Assembly (NCBI GenBank): GCA_011800805.1
Contig: MPNW01000012.1
Span: forward strand, 378,208 to 442,207
DNA from: Hirudo medicinalis
Taxonomy: Eukaryota; Annelida; Clitellata; Hirudinida; Hirudinidae
DNA length: 64,000 nt
Direction of reading: 5' to 3'
This document shows, piece after piece, positions 35,512-50,208 of the stretch. The translations under genes were made by a program, and so were the position numbers. The notes below the pieces were generated by a model. That model worked only from the letters and a program-made list of their open reading frames with translations. It was not told the DNA's origin and searched no databases. Position 1 is the first letter of the stretch; each line of letters begins with the position of its first letter.

Positions 35512-37536
35512 TTTGCTTCAAGAGGAGTCTGCTCCAGCTAGTAAAGAAACGTCCGTAACAATTACAATAGTTTGGCAACAATACTTTAAAGGCGATTAAA
35601 AAAACGCATACCTTTTAAGTAGCAAAGTCTCCTAGAATGAAATCTGCAAACCCACTTCAAAACCTTTATTAATAACAGCGAAGCGCAGAAGTTCTGTAAC
35701 CCTCCAGAAGTATCTACGGAAGAAAACAAGGACGTACGTGTGTAGCAGGCCAGTAACAAATAATTACAATATTGTATATTCATATATAGGAATTTTAAGA
35801 ATGTGTTTTGCATAATCATTTTGAATTAAAATAAATATTTATTCATAATGAATTCGCAAAAATCTTTGAGGTCAGATTAAAGATTTTAATGTAATGTGAA
35901 TTAAAAACATTTAAAGTTGCCATAATTCAAACTTATCTATTTAAAATACTCATCATATATCACAGAGAATACTTTAGATACAATAATTCTTAATAAAAAG
36001 TTATCTATATAATTTAAGTAGCGGTAGGCGATCGCCCAGCTATTATTAGCTAGCCACCGATTTCCGGTTTTGCTAGATCTTCTAGCGGAAAATATTGGTC
36101 TACAACTGGGCAGTAAGTCTCGGCTGGTCCAGACTTCCCCGGCAAGTCGACTAGGTGTTGAGCTTTGTTGCGGAAATTATTCCACAACGATTTGTTTTTA
36201 AAAAGTAAGACTTGAAATGTTTATTTATTGAATATAATAAAAGGGCAACTAATTAAATAGTTTGAATAACTGTCGGCAAATTAAATTATTGTTCCATATA
36301 AATCTATCGAACTTCGCACGCCACTACACGCCTGCCTCTGGATTTGTCACCCTATTCGTCCTATTCCAACTTATTCGTCTGTATTGGGGTGTGCGATTGT
36401 TCGTCGCTACTCGTCTTCTGAGGGAAGTCCGTTCCCACAAGTTCGACCGTGAACGGCTTTGAAATTGAGCAGGTAAACCCCCTCAGTCCAAATAATCTTG
36501 TTACTCAACATCAATACTACTCATGCACTAGCTCAACAAAAGTCGGAAACGCCTTCCATACTTAGTGACAGTAGATTAATCGGACGTGCACCGAAGCCAC
36601 AACCGCTTTGCCGGCCATCTAAAAATACTACTCGCCAACAAGCCACAACGCCCTACATATTGCTGAAGCTTTTCCTAAAACCGACGAAACTACCAGCTGC
36701 ATCATTAACCAGCTCCAGATCTACCCAGGTAGATTAGAGGTCCAGAAGCCTATGTGCCAACTCTGTTGACAAGCAACTTTAGTTGGTGGAGGCTCCCGTT
36801 TGGTGACACATCCTGACTTTGCTCAAATCCATCAAATCATCAAAACCCTCTCTTAACATTATCTATCAAACTAAATTCTTACGAATTTGTTTATAACTAC
36901 AGTAATCACACAACTCAGAACGTTGTAAGCCTATATCAAGAATTCATTTGGAATTGTTATGATCTGCAAATGAGATGGCAAACGAGGAGGCAGACCTTAA
37001 GCAAATGCATGACAAAACCCTCGTCTTCAAAAGATTTCCAGTGTCCATAAATTTCAAATTCCATTTGAAACACAGTTAAAGATATCTTGACATTTAAATC
37101 TATTTAAAAGAGAACAAATTCAAACAAGGCAAGTTCAAAAGTTTAGATGAACATGGAATGACGAATCACTGTAAGTAAGAGATAAGAGATAATCCTGCTC
37201 ACAAAATGCATTTAAGGACAATAGCAACCTGCCACCAAATATAAAGTTCAGTAAGCAATAAAACTGTGCCCTTGCAGGTAATCAGACAAAATTTAGATTT
37301 ATTCTCAATGATCTGAAAGAGCATCACAATTATCAGTTGATAACAAGTACATTATTGATACATTTGACCGTAAAAGAAAAGTGTCAAATTTTGTATTTTA
37401 TACATTCAGCACCCTTTTTGTTGTAACTGACAATAACATTAACAGAACTAATCAGCAAAACCAAACCGAATGCTTGGAAAAATGTCACCAGTCTTTATGT
37501 CCTAGATGTGTGGAAAAGCAATCTTGCTCTAGGTGA
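35512..37536. other. intergenic between DNAJB and AP3D1
   Basis: The first 300 bases contain the DNAJB 5' flank (minus-strand leader). Near 36.0-36.8 kb the base composition is more GC-rich, with two plus-strand frames (36262-36462, 36498-36737) that look like neither a known gene nor a clear element. The last 100 bases are the 3' flank of AP3D1. Confidence 0.35.
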
Positions 37537-40500
37537 CTAATTGCACCTTAGAAGATCCTTGATGTCCTTTACAATGTTTGTTAGAATGGATGGTGCCTCT
37601 GACTTTCCATCAATCATAACAAGTCCTCCATCCTAGGCATAGAAAACAAAAAATTGTAGGCAATAATATTTGCAATTATTAAATTATTTCTATCCAATAG
37701 CTGAAAACATGTACCATGTTTGCTTCATACTGAAATCAGTTTCATGTTTACAAATTGTGGCTAATTTAATTCTGAATAGGCAACAAATTGTGCATTTAAT
37801 ATGCAAATATTTTCCAAAATTTAAACTGATGAGGATTATCATTGAGCAATATTGTTCACACTAAGAAGAAGTTTCACTCTTAAATATTGTCAAACTATTT
37901 CACCATTCCATACGCTTGAAAGCATATGCCTATATGCAGGCATAATACATGGAACAGGGAGCAAATATTACAAAGAAACGAACTTCAAACTTACCACCAA
38001 CTTTACAAGAAGACAAACATGATGCTTTTGAAGTGTTCTGCCATAGAGTGATGCAGAGGTTTGGATGTGTTCAACAACTTGAAAGGTAAACATGACATCA
38101 ACAATATGAATAATTATTAGCAATTGTCACCATTTCCACCCCACCTGAAAAGTTGCAGTGGAAACATATTTTCCTCAAAATGAGGGTGAAGTCTAAGCTT
38201 TCTGCTTGGAATTGACAGGAACATTTCTGAAGCAACTGACCACTTGAAAGTAACTTGGCAAAGGACTCACTAAATGCATTTGAATATATTTTGAATCATT
38301 GGCATGAATGAATCAATATTCATAAGTCAAAGCATGCAAGCAACACCTATCAATTTCCTCGGGCGGGAGCATGAAGGCTGAACATGGAACCAATATTTTG
38401 AAGTCGAGTTTCTCCTGTGAAGAACTATCTTCTGACTGTGAACAATAAATTCATTAAATTGCTGTTGAATTTATAAATAGAAATAAATTTCTTATAAAAC
38501 TTATTATTTCAGAATAAATAATTTTGCAAGGTGCTGGAATTATTTTGCCAAGAATTTAGCCACTTGTTCAACAAATTTTAAAATAAATAAATCAGTTCCA
38601 ACTGACAAGATAAGATTTACTCCATAAATTGAAATTATTTTGATTTGATTTCCAGCATAATATGTTATGCATGTACCTTCAGAAAACATTTAAATTACAA
38701 AATAATATGTGTGGTACTTATTGTCTATATACTCATCATTAGAACAAGAAAATTGCAATTATGCTGGGAAAAAAATTGAATCACTTTAATTATGTAGGTA
38801 AATATGCCCTTCAAAGTTTGGGGATTATAGATTTGATCAAAATTGAAATGGAACTGAAAATCTTTGACTGAATATGGTTGAAGAATAAAAGGAAGTCTTG
38901 TTGGAGAATTAGAATCAAGAGAAGTCTGAAAATAAATTATCTTATAATTATTTCATAAAAAGAATCTTTGACTGAACTCAAAAATACTTACATTTCCCAC
39001 AAATTTTGCATTACTGTTATTGAGTACAAGGAATTCAAGATCTTTAATGATGTTTTGAGTCAAATTGGTAAAACTTATGACCACAATCAGTCGATTAGAA
39101 TGAGTTGGTGTGAGTTGAAATTCTGCCATCTGAAATGTTTAAGGCAAAAATTAAATAACACCACACTTCAAGTAACTGACCAGGCAAAAACTAACCAGCT
39201 TAATGAAAGAATTGTCAGCCAAAAGGAAACTCTTTGACTGAAAAATGAAGAAATCACATGCCACATAACTACATCAATGACATCAGAAAAAAATTTGCAA
39301 TAACAATGATAAGTAATTTAAATAAAGATGATAAACAGATAACTGCCAACAAGCAGAAAGTTATAAAGTTATTTTTGTTATGATTAATGAATCATTCTAC
39401 TTCAAGAAATGGTTCCTCTAAAGGAGGCATCTGGACATCTTCAGCTTCAATGTATTCACTTTGCTTTTTCAGCCTTTCTATTTCTTTCTTCTTAGATTTT
39501 TCTGATCTTGCCTTAAACTTTTTCTTATCCTGAAATTAGAATTATCCCTTCCATTTACAAATTTGCCAACTGTCCCAAATCAATTAATCAACCACAAGAT
39601 TTAATAAAGACAAATAGATTTGTGCTAGGTGCCTCAGGGCTAGGTATCCCTGAAATAATTTTCTGCCCATAAGAAAGAACAAGAGGACATGCCCTGAAAT
39701 TATCAACTAGATTGGCCCAGAGGGATTATAGAATTTTTTTTCAGCAATAGGGTGGTGCATAGTTGGAGCTCCCTCCTGGAAGAAGTGGTGAAAGCTCAGA
39801 ACATATCAAACTTTAAATTTTGTATAGATCATTTTTATGGTGAGAGCTTATGATATTTGATTTTGTAGATACCAGGGCCTATTATTATGATACAACACTT
39901 GCAAGAATCTTACATTTTGTCCAGTTATCTAAAAACCTATCCCATATATTTGCTCAAAGTTTCAATTATTTTATGCTTCTATTCACACTTAATATGTAAA
40001 TAGGTTTGCATAGTAAAATTTGAATATGAATTAAATTTCTTGGAAAAATCCCTTTAAAGTTGTTTAGAAACATTTCAAAGATTAAGGATGGTGTGTCTTC
40101 CTATATAGTAAATAACATTTTATCACAGAGGTCATAAAGTCTGGCTACTATAATAATGTTCCAGATATAAAGAATAATGTTAAATAACTTTTTTTAATCC
40201 ATAAGTGAGAAGAGGACAAATGCCTCTTACCTGCTCACAATCAAACAAACAAGAAAATTTATCAGAGAGAGGTGTGACTCTAATATGTCATTTGTAGAAT
40301 AGGAAAGGAGAAAGATCATAATCTTTGATGAGGAAGGTGAATCGCTGTAGGTTGTGGATGAAACAATGTTATTAGGGAGAGAGTTCCAAATGTTGATTAC
40401 TTGATTAGTGAAAAGTATTTAGTCATGTCTATTGAGCAAAAGTTGGGCCTAAGTTTAAACTGATGTCATCTAGTGGATAAATAATTAGCAAAATGCATAT

Positions 40501-40722
40501 GACATTATGTTATTGATGTATAGTAAACAGAGATCAGCTAGGAGACAGCAACATTATGTGATTTGAGTTTCAATGCCTTAAGATGATTATGATACCCTAG
40601 CTGTCCTACCATATTGTTATGAAGTTTGTTAGTTAGCATTATTATAGAAGGGTTTAGAAAAACATCTTGGCATTTTCATATTGCTCATTGTGTGATCTGA
40701 CTAGGACTTGGCCGTGCTGGTA

Positions 40723-40794
<72 letters not shown>

Positions 40795-43700
40795 CAATCA
40801 CATAACAACTTCATATAGTTATTAAAAGAAATTCATCTACCTGTGTTTGCTTGGCAGGTTGCTCCTTGTCGTTAACCTTGAATTCCTTTTTGGTTGGTTC
40901 ATCCATTTTCTCACTGGGTGCAGGTGCCAGCCAAAACTCCAAATCATTAACCTTCATAAAACAAAAGTTTGAATTAACCTCATAATAATGCAAAAAACAT
41001 AAGTAATTTGTAAATCTAGGCATTCTAAACCAAAGTTACCAACCCTTTCCTATTATAATTATATCCCAGCTAAATCACACATCAACTTTGATGCAATTAA
41101 AGCCTAAGTAGGATGAAAGATACAAATAATGAAATATATTTACGTTGGAGATAGTTGAAATGTCGGTGGGTTTATGTTTGCTTGGTCGTTCTTCCAGGTG
41201 GTCACTAATAACTCCATTTCTATGCTCCTCCACTTGACCAGCATTTGAAGGTTGATGCACATCATCAGCATTTTCGGCCTTTAACTTTTTCTAAATTGCA
41301 CATCATAAATAGAAGAATCCTGATTAAGAAAATTTGTCAGAGCATGTCAATTAATAATAAACAATGTTACCTTCTTCTCTTTTTTATGCTTAGATGACTT
41401 TTCCTTGTGCTTTTTCTTCTTGACATCCTTGTGAAAATCATTATCATGATCAGAATGGGAAACCTTCAAACTCCTGTGTGACCTCACGGGGAGCTTTTCA
41501 TGGTCTCTGAGTGGCCTGCAAATTGAGTAATTTTGCTTAGTTCCAGCCATTTTGCATAAAAAATTAAAACAAACTCATCAAGGTTGATATCAAGGAACTT
41601 ATGAGGATCATTGCTAGGTGCATTTGCCTTGAGGTCAGAATCTGACAATTCAACTCCCTGAAACAAGGTCAATGTTGTCATTTAGCATTTCAATGCATAC
41701 AATCCAAGGACACCAACTTCAGGCATTTCCACGACAACGCTGACAACGTGCTTCGACTTTTCGGCATGCACCTCATCGTTATCATCATCTTCTTCAGACT
41801 CGTTCTTGTTCAACTTCTTTTTATGGTTCGATTTCTTCTTTGTCTTGTGCTTCTTTTTGTTTTGTTTTTCTAACTCTTGTTGTTTGGCCAGCTTCATGTA
41901 TTTGTCTGAAGATGTCAAGCCTTTGTGGCAATAAATAATTTAAAATTACAAAATTGATAATCGAAAATAAATTATTACAAAATTTTCTATTAATCTGTCA
42001 TTCTAAGCCAGACACATTCACAAAAAATATCAGAAATAAACTTGCCCAATATTCTCACATAAACAAGTTAAATTAAAATAGCTTTGCTCCGTGTGGCATT
42101 GGATATAAATACACTTTTATTATTATTATTATTATTCTTACTATTATTTGTCAACAACTGTCTTATCAACCATTCAATTGCAGAATTGTAAACACAATTT
42201 AATTTAATGAAGCTTGTTTGCATGAACAATGCACATGTAAAGACCATAATTGACAATTACTTATCATTTTAGACTCAAAACAAATTTTATCTACAAATAA
42301 TAGACTTTCAATGGCAAATCCAAAGTGTTTCTGTTTATTTACTTAAAACAATTTTCTCTGAATAAAATAATAAAAACAAAACCAATACAGCATACCTGGA
42401 ACTTTGAGAATACTCTGAAAGTTGGTTTCACTTGAGACTCCACTTATACCATCATTAAGAGGTGCCTTGAAATAAATTAATGATTTTTTTTTTGGCAAAC
42501 TAGGAGCAGTTATAATTTGTTATATCACCTTGCAGGTACCACGCAGGTAGTGAGGGTTGTTGAACTGCTCCTGTCTCCTCTGCTCTCTTTTCTGAAACAT
42601 GGAACCAAATGTTGGTGCAACTTAGAAATTGAAACATCAATGTACGACTTACGGCCTCAAGCTCCTCTTCTGTTAGCTCAGAAAATTTCCTTTCCTCTGC
42701 TCTGCTGGACAAAATTTGAATAAGAACAAATTAAAGACCCATGAGAGATAATGTTTTCAATGCTGAAAGTTCATTCAAGTAAAGATTTTGACTAAAAACT
42801 AACTAAAAACATTTACAAGCATTTGTAAATTAACCCAATAAAAAGAACCAAAGAGTAACATGTAAATGAATTTCATAAAAGCTACCTTGAGAGGGAATGC
42901 TCATTTATAGAGAGGAAGACATTTGTCCTTTCAATTTCATCCTCTGAGCTCTCAGATGGTGGATCATTTATCCATTTGTCTAGATCCAACCTGCAAGAGT
43001 TATTACCAGCATAAAATAAGATAACTTTATGAAGCAAGCTATGTATGGCAGCAAGTGGTCAAGCAAACTGCAATTACGAAAACAAAAGACACATCACTTA
43101 CTCCTCTGGGACAGGCACCTTTCGTTGGGCTTTGGGTGCCACAGGGTTCAATTCTCCATGGAATAACTCAGACAATTCACTTGCCGCCTTGCCGTTTTTA
43201 TCATGAATTTTTTGGACGTATTTTAAAAGTTGTTGTGCCGAACAGGCCTTTGAACACAAAAGTTTTGTATGATTTTCAGCCGACATTCAACCAAAAACTC
43301 ATTAACTAACCCTTTCCTGGACTTCTAACTCTGAACTCTGAACAAAGAGATTCAGTCCATCCATAACCATCTTTGTGATGTTGTTCATAATTTCCTTGTT
43401 GTCTTCAGCTTCTGCAATCATGAGAACTCTAGTGAAGAGTTTCATAATGTTCTGTACGTAGATACTCTGAATGTGGCCAGGTAATCCAGTTATTTTCGGC
43501 TTCAGCATTGATTCTAAAGTGGCACGCGGATCTCGAAGATGTCTGGAATTTAAAAGTGGTTAAATATTTATTTTTAATTTAGCTATTATTAAGAGTTTCC
43601 TAAATGCAATTTGTCGAATATTAAATCATTTGCTAGATCCAAAGAGCATTCGTTCTTTTCTTGGAAAATCAGATAGCAAATAATTGGCTTAAGTGACTAA

Positions 43701-44776
43701 AATGCTTCAAATGCTAATCATCAATCAATCAATTAAAGTTGTTTTGCTGAAGTTCTACTCTCAGAACTGACAACTCACTCAGAAAATTCTCCGGAGATCC
43801 ACGCTGCAGCGTGAAGCACTTCGCAGATGCCATTCTGTTGAGCATTCGTGATGAGCAGTTGGGGATTTTCCAACAAAATGGCCTGAAAAAACAAAAGTTA
43901 ATGAACTCAGAAAGTGAATGCTTAGCCAAACCATCCAACCATTTGAGTGACAATGAACTCTCGAACAGCTTGAACCCTTATGGCCACGTCAAGCATCTGA
44001 CAAGCAATTAACTTCCCGTGTCTCGTTCCTTCAATTCGCGTCAGTTCCACCAGCACGCTCACATACCTGCAGTATCAATCATCTTTCAAAAGAAGCCGAT
44101 TCAAATCGACGGCACTCACCATTCAAAATTTGTAACGTGAATATAGTTCGACTGGCTGCAGATTTCAATGATCTTTGAAAGGAGTTCATCTCTATAGTGA
44201 GAACCTTCAGCCTTATCCATGTGAAGCATTAACTTTTTCACAATTTCCATCAAATTCTTCTTAGAAACCTTGTGCATAAATTATTAATTTTAAATAAATT
44301 AACATTATTTTTTAGCTATATTCAAATTTGGAAAGCCTGACTCAGACCATGCCATATAAAAGATCAAGGGCTCGCAATCTGATAGACTCGTCTTTGTCAT
44401 CGAGACATTGAAGGATCAGGTCCTTGTGGGCCTGCACACTTTTTGGATGAGTTTTCAAAATCTTTGACATAGCCATTAGCCCGAGATATTTCACTTCCAA
44501 AACACATTTAAATATAAGTAGTCATTATTTTGGCAATTTTATCAGCACAATTTTTAGTTAAAATTGTTATGTTGAATTGATCTAAAAATGCTAATCAACA
44601 TTTAAACACAATTGTCCTTATGTTTTGAGATGCTTTGCCTAAGAATTAACCATAGAAATTATCAAGAGACATGGGTCACACTTGTTAATGCTAATGTTAA
44701 GTGAGTGTCCAGTATATTTAAAAACCTGAGCAATGGAAATAATGAAAACATTCAATTATTCAATTCAATTTAAGAA

Positions 44777-44813
<37 letters not shown>

Positions 44814-47800
44814 TATATAGTTAACAGTGATAAATACTGCAATAGGGACTGATTGCAAGAGTTTACTCTAACCTTTTGCAATCATAATGTTTAATGTGGC
44901 TTTCTGAATCCACAACAATTTACATGTGACATTTGTTTACAACCAAGAAGCACATTATTATGCCAATTATCATTCTGACTCCATTCATATGACACCATAT
45001 AAATAAACTATTATTACTATTATTATTATTAAAAATTATACATATTTAATAATAAAAATAAATGACTTCACATAAATTACTTTAGCGGCTAACAAAAAGG
45101 GCACTCACAGTTCTGGTCCGAATCCTCAATAAGAATTCTCAACTTTTGCACACAAAGCTGCAAAATGTACTTTGAACATTACTTCCAACGATTTCTTGTG
45201 CCAAATTAACTCTAGCGAACCTGAATAGATGCCGAGTGGTTGTTGACTCCCGAAGAAATGGATATGAGGACTGGAAAGTATAATTTCAATGTGGTTACTG
45301 TGTTCCAGACATTATGTTTGATTAACAAAGGTAAAGCAAAACAATGTTTTCACCTGCAATGACTGTGTTAATGCATTCGTACAAGAGTGACATGGCAGAG
45401 GTGCTGCAAAATAAATAATAATAGAAAATATTTAAAGTGATCATGATTGCACAAATCAAATAATAACTTTAAGGACTGTTTATATAACTGTTTGCTAAAT
45501 CCTTCTTACCAGTGCCTCCAAGGCTATGCATATGGCATTATATAAATGAACTACATTTCCGCTTATTACCGACAGTATAATCAAGTGCAATCGGGGTCGC
45601 CAAGAAGGGAGGAGGGCATGGGGGACAAGTGCCCAGGTTTTAAAACCCTTTTTTTTGCTTTTCCATTACCAAATTGACATAACAAAGGGCTCTGCAGCCA
45701 CTGTGCCTAGGGGCCCAAAATTTCTGTCAGCAGCCCCGGATATAACAATACTAAAAAATTGGAAGGCTACAACACACAAGTTCGGTAATTTCAGTATTTT
45801 AAGATTACACCACCATTGGTAGAAACTCTTGCGAGCGAACTAGGAATCAATGCCTAGGATGTCAGAGCAGTCAAGGCTTTTTGTTATTTTTTAGCTTGCA
45901 CCATTAAAATTATTCTACTGTCCTTTGATTCTCACCATAACTTGAAACTAATTGATGTTAAGGAAATAAATAAATAAGTAAAAGTATGAAGAAATAGACC
46001 TGTGAATTAGATTTGTGAGGGGTTCGATCAGTTTCTTTCCAAGTCTTGGCTCCAAAGGAGTCAGTGCTCCAAACTGGAAAATGTTTCAAATTAAGCTTGA
46101 CTCATAAGTATTGTCAATTGTTATTTATTATTTGCATCAACTAAGCAAACTTAACTTCAACATCAATCAAGTTTTCTCACTTTGAGTATTGATCACAAAC
46201 TGGGTTAAAGTAAGCTTAATTCTCTTGGCTGATATGCATTGATATGGACATGACAATAAAATGATCAACTAAAACCAACCAGTTTGATTATTTTGATGAG
46301 AACCCAGTTGTTTGTAGAACTGGTCATAAGTTTGAAAAAGAGAGGGGCCAATGAAAGGTAATTTTTTGGATTTTTCCTTGCAAGTTCACATATTACATTG
46401 ACTGAAGCTGACTGAACCCCTGCATTTTAGATTTTAATGTTATTCAAAATTGCTATATTAAAGTAATTAATAAAATTATATTTTAAAAAAATAATAACAT
46501 AAAAAAAAATAAATCAATCCCTAATACTTTTACCTGGATCAGGATCCTCCAGCTTCTCTTTGAGCCTTGGAAAGGCAGGCCTGAGAGCCTCAGGAAACTT
46601 AAGGAACACTTTATACATTATAAGGATGGCTTTTTTTCTTAAATATGGTTTTGTGGATGTCATCTGCATGTTTAACAGAAACGTTACCAATGTTGCATCC
46701 CAATAGTCATAAAACAATATAAACATCACAAACATACTAAAGTCATAATATCATTTGCAAGATCTCTAGCCAAATCAGGAGATAGGAAACAAGATAAACC
46801 ATTGAGAGCCACTCCTGCATCATACATATTTTGGCTGCTCAGGTCCTGCAAATCATGACAATAATTTGTTAAAACAAACATTTAAAAATCCAGTTTTTCT
46901 AATGAAAGTTCAGAAAATTAAACCATGATATCAATCAAAAACTAAATTTAATGCAATAAAATATAATTTCATAGTCTGTTAAGAGTTTTTGCGACAATAC
47001 ACCCATAGTGACTCGAGACAACACTGATTATCAATATATATTGAATATATATATATATAATATATATTGACTATCAACAACAATGGTTTTATTTGCTAAT
47101 CTGTGCCCTTTTGCAGCAGTTTTTTTAACTTAAAAGCTTAACAATAATTTCATATCCCACATATGCTAAAACATTATTTTTCCTTTGTTCACAATCAAGG
47201 TTCAATAAATAGTGTATGCTATTCAATCTATAATTTAATTTAAGTCAAATTTTTTAAAAGAAAAAAAACCTTTCTTATCATATTGGTTGTCAACATCAAC
47301 ACATCTGTCCCTTCATGGAAACTTTGTGAAGCAGCCAAATATCCAATTCTCTTGAAATAAAACGATAGTTTTGAAGAAATTTTTCCTGAATGATTCAAGC
47401 AAATCAAACTTGTAAAATCATTGTTTTTACCTTGTGAGTGAACTTGGAAGAACTCATGACTTCAATAATGTTGAAAGCAGCCCAACTTATGTCATAGCCC
47501 AACATTTGAAGCTACAAAACATCATCCATAACTCAAATTATTCTATCAAATCATCCAAAACCAAATCGATTCTAAAAGAAAAAAGAAAAGCCGTACATAT
47601 GTCAGCTTGTTGACAGCATTCGCCTTCACGGATAAGTTGTCATTCCTCAGTTCTTGTTTAATTTCATCTATACACTCTGCAATATACTTAGCCTAAAAAG
47701 ATTTATATATTTTAATGCAACCAAGCTATGTAAAACGCAAGAATTTAAAACTACCTCGGCGTCCTTATGATTTCTAATACCACGAACCAAATCTTGGAGA

Positions 47801-47850
47801 TTTTTATCCAAAACCCTCTCAAGGGTTCCCTTAACTTTTTTAAAAGCCAT
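37537..47850 (-). CDS. AP3D1: AP-3 adaptor complex subunit delta
   Basis: Thirty-four coding exons, all with GT-AG borders, give 1226 residues (vertebrate AP3D1 about 1150-1215). First exon 47850-47755 (MAFKKVKGTLERVLDKNLQD); last 37632-37537. The N-terminal adaptin trunk spans exons 1-17 (e.g. YDISWAAFNIIEVM 47511-47431; DPDPGVQSASVNVICELAR across 46663-46534 and 46419-46280; GELNPVAPKAQRKVPVPEE 43247-43102). A Lys/Glu/Asp-rich hinge fills exons 18-27 (KKKHKTKKKS, DVKKKKHKEK, EFWLAPAPS). Exons 28-34 (39237-39196, 39129-38992, 38925-38785, 38435-38347, 38269-38145, 38077-37995, 37632-37537) form the ear-like end, with SFAKLLSSGQL, KICFHCNFSG and HHVCLLVK matching the family. AP-3 sorts cargo from endosomes to lysosome-related organelles. 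All splice phases agree. Confidence 0.96.
39655..39860 (+). mobile_element. LINE 3' fragment in AP3D1 intron 26
   Basis: The plus strand reads TRGHALKLSTRLAQRDYRIF then frameshifted ELPP/EHIKL-like residues. This corresponds to the same C-terminal region as the LINE at 28.8 kb (KTRGRERKL, FFFGNRVV). It sits in the 1.3-kb intron 39530-40840. Confidence 0.55.
40723..40793 (+). repeat. (TAA)n microsatellite
   Basis: About 70 bases of uninterrupted ATA/TAA units in AP3D1 intron 26. Confidence 0.95.
44780..44812 (+). repeat. (CA)n microsatellite
   Basis: About 32 bases of CA repeat, followed by a short TATATA, in an AP3D1 intron (between 44493 and 45109). Confidence 0.95.
45593..45739 (-). mobile_element. 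short MITE-like element, copy 2
   Basis: This is the reverse-complement match of the element at 11.42 kb. It shares TGTCAATTTGGTAATGG and the A-run core, and ends in CGGGGTCGCC and AGCAGCCCCG. It lies in AP3D1 intron 8 (45404-45999). Confidence 0.65.
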
Positions 47851-50208
47851 AATAATTCTTTACTAAATTTTGTCCCAGAACGAAAATGCGCTCATTGGAA
47901 TGACTACTTTCTACAGTCTCAGGAAACAATCGGCTTGATAACACAAACACTGTGCATAATCAACATGGCGCCCCATATGTTGGCAACATAGTACAGTGGG
48001 AGGTGTGACAGATGTCAAGGTTCCACAGTTCAATTGTTAGTTACTTAGTATTTCTTATGACCATTCTCTTTTTTTTACAAAATAATGTTAATGCTAAAAT
48101 AAAATTACTCTAAAACTATTTCTATTTATGCGTCACATGACACTTCCAAATCATAGCATATTTTTATAATGACCTCTTATTTAAAATTTTTACAATTTTT
48201 GTAAGACAAAACGGATGAGTTATAAATTTACAAAGTTTCAACAGTACTAAAAACTAGAACGTTGTTTTCAAAACAGCATAATTGAAATGAGCTGCCGACC
48301 TTTTTTTGTCAACCCCCCACATCCCCCAAATGACGTCCCAGTTTAGAACTACGCTTAAAGCTGAAAGAAGGTATTTTTTCAAATGAAACCAATAGCTGGA
48401 TAATATTCATTCGAGCCTCCAAACACTTCACGTTGTACATTGTTATGTTAAATAATTTCACGTCGGTTCTCTCAGAGATAAAATTAAATCCAATGCATTC
48501 TGATGCTGTTAAATACAATTGCTCCTCATACCAATCTAAACCCTTGGAGCTATTTTGAAAAATCCTTATATGATGATGGTCACTTAAATACTTTCTCTTC
48601 TCTGAGGAGTGCCTCTATGTTATGTCAATTTTGTAATGAGAAAGCAAAAAAAAAGATCATGATTGTAAAATTTTAATATTTTAAAACTCGGGCGGGTCCC
48701 AAAAATATGCCGCGTCCTGGGCACCTGTCCGCTGCCTTCCCTCTCGGCGGTCCTGGGTTCAATAGGTGGATAATGTAAGCAATTATAAACAAATGTTATC
48801 TATTAAAAATTGGTAGAAGCTCCGAGCTATGAAAGAAATACAGTCTGTTCTATGAAATTGACCACAAATTCTGAAATAGCTAAAGAGCAGAGTTGGGTGG
48901 AGCGGTTACGCCGGAGCGCAAGGCTAAGATGACGCTGATGGAAATGCTTAGCGACGAAGCGACACTGGACATGCAGACCTCGTCATCGGTTTACTTGCGG
49001 ATTGATTACTTATTATGTCGTTTTTACGTCATCGCCCTCATCTTCGTTACCACTGCCCTTGATGGCATTTGTAGATTGCCTGCTGATTCCGACAATCTTA
49101 TTTCCTTCATTTTTACTTCAAGGGAGGTTATCAACAACGACAATGACGTGCAGGTTAGCTGAGATGATCTCTCAGATCATTGGCTCCTTCGCTGGTCGGC
49201 TGGAATCAGCATTTCCTCATACAAATTGTTATCCTGGTGACATACATAAATAAAATTCTTATTTTAACGGTTTTTATTCGCTTTATTATCAACGTTTGCT
49301 CGAATACATGAAGTGTATTGAAAGAGTTACAAAAAAATAGTCACTTCATTTGCAACCGGATTACTTAAATCTTGCATTTTTTTCTTTATTTCCTTAGCAT
49401 TTCAGGACAATCTTGACCAAACTTGGCCTAAAACTTGTCATTTGCTGATAATAAAGTGAATAAATTTTTAATGGTCATAACGATATTCCAAATAAAATTC
49501 AATTTACAAGATTACAAGTTAAGTGAGCAGAGATTGACAAGAAATTGAGAGTTTTATTCAATTCAATACGTGCTTTAATATCGGGCAACTACGAGATTAT
49601 CACCAAAATGTAATCAACTTTGAAAATCAGGCACGGGTTGGCGGACTGAACCTTTGATACTCAACGCTGGTATCTTATTCAGTTTGATGCAAAGTTATTT
49701 AATTAATAAGACAATTATAGAGATATTTCAACATGACATCAATTTACTTGAGATAGACGCAGGTCGGCAGTAGATTTTTTCCGACTCATTCAGGCGGTAA
49801 TACTACAACTTCAAAGATATTTCCATCATAAATTTAATTTAGGGGGCGTAGGCACAATAAATCGCTTCAATAGTTTTAATAACATAATTCCCCAACAATT
49901 TCAATGATAATTTCAATGTAAAATCAACTCAAACATACTGAATTGTACTAGTCAGTTCTAGGCAGGTGAGAACAACCGATCCTACTTCACCGAATTCGTT
50001 TGCAAATCAGTTTTAACAGACCATTCCTTCTTCTCTGCAAAGGATTCAACATGCCTGTTAGCAGTAGTTTCTGGTCTTCGCTGATTTGCCTAAGCTTTTA
50101 GTCGCCGCTTAGATATATACTGGCATTTCCTGTTAATGGAGTTGACTTTCAAAGAAAAATTTGAAAAGAAAGAAATGAACGCAGTTGTCTAATTTGATTT
50201 TGCTGCAG
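47851..50208. other. intergenic between AP3D1 and CPEB1
   Basis: The AP3D1 promoter should lie just above 47850. Near 48615-48760 is a third MITE-like copy. Elsewhere there is no clear gene. One or more 5' exons of CPEB1 must lie in or beyond 49-50.2 kb but could not be fixed. Confidence 0.4.
48615..48760 (+). mobile_element. short MITE-like element, copy 3
   Basis: It shares TATGTCAATTTTGTAATG, the poly-A core, AAAACTCGGGCGGG and the closing CTCGGCGGTCCTG with the other two copies. The left end is eroded. Confidence 0.6.

Noticed and set aside
36262..36737. Two plus-strand frames between DNAJB and AP3D1
   Set aside because: Neither resembles a known protein or transposon domain; composition suggests an old repeat but no ends were found.
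48893..49253. Two overlapping plus-strand frames near a GC-richer patch
   Set aside because: Low-information sequence, no splice-linked neighbours, no family resemblance.
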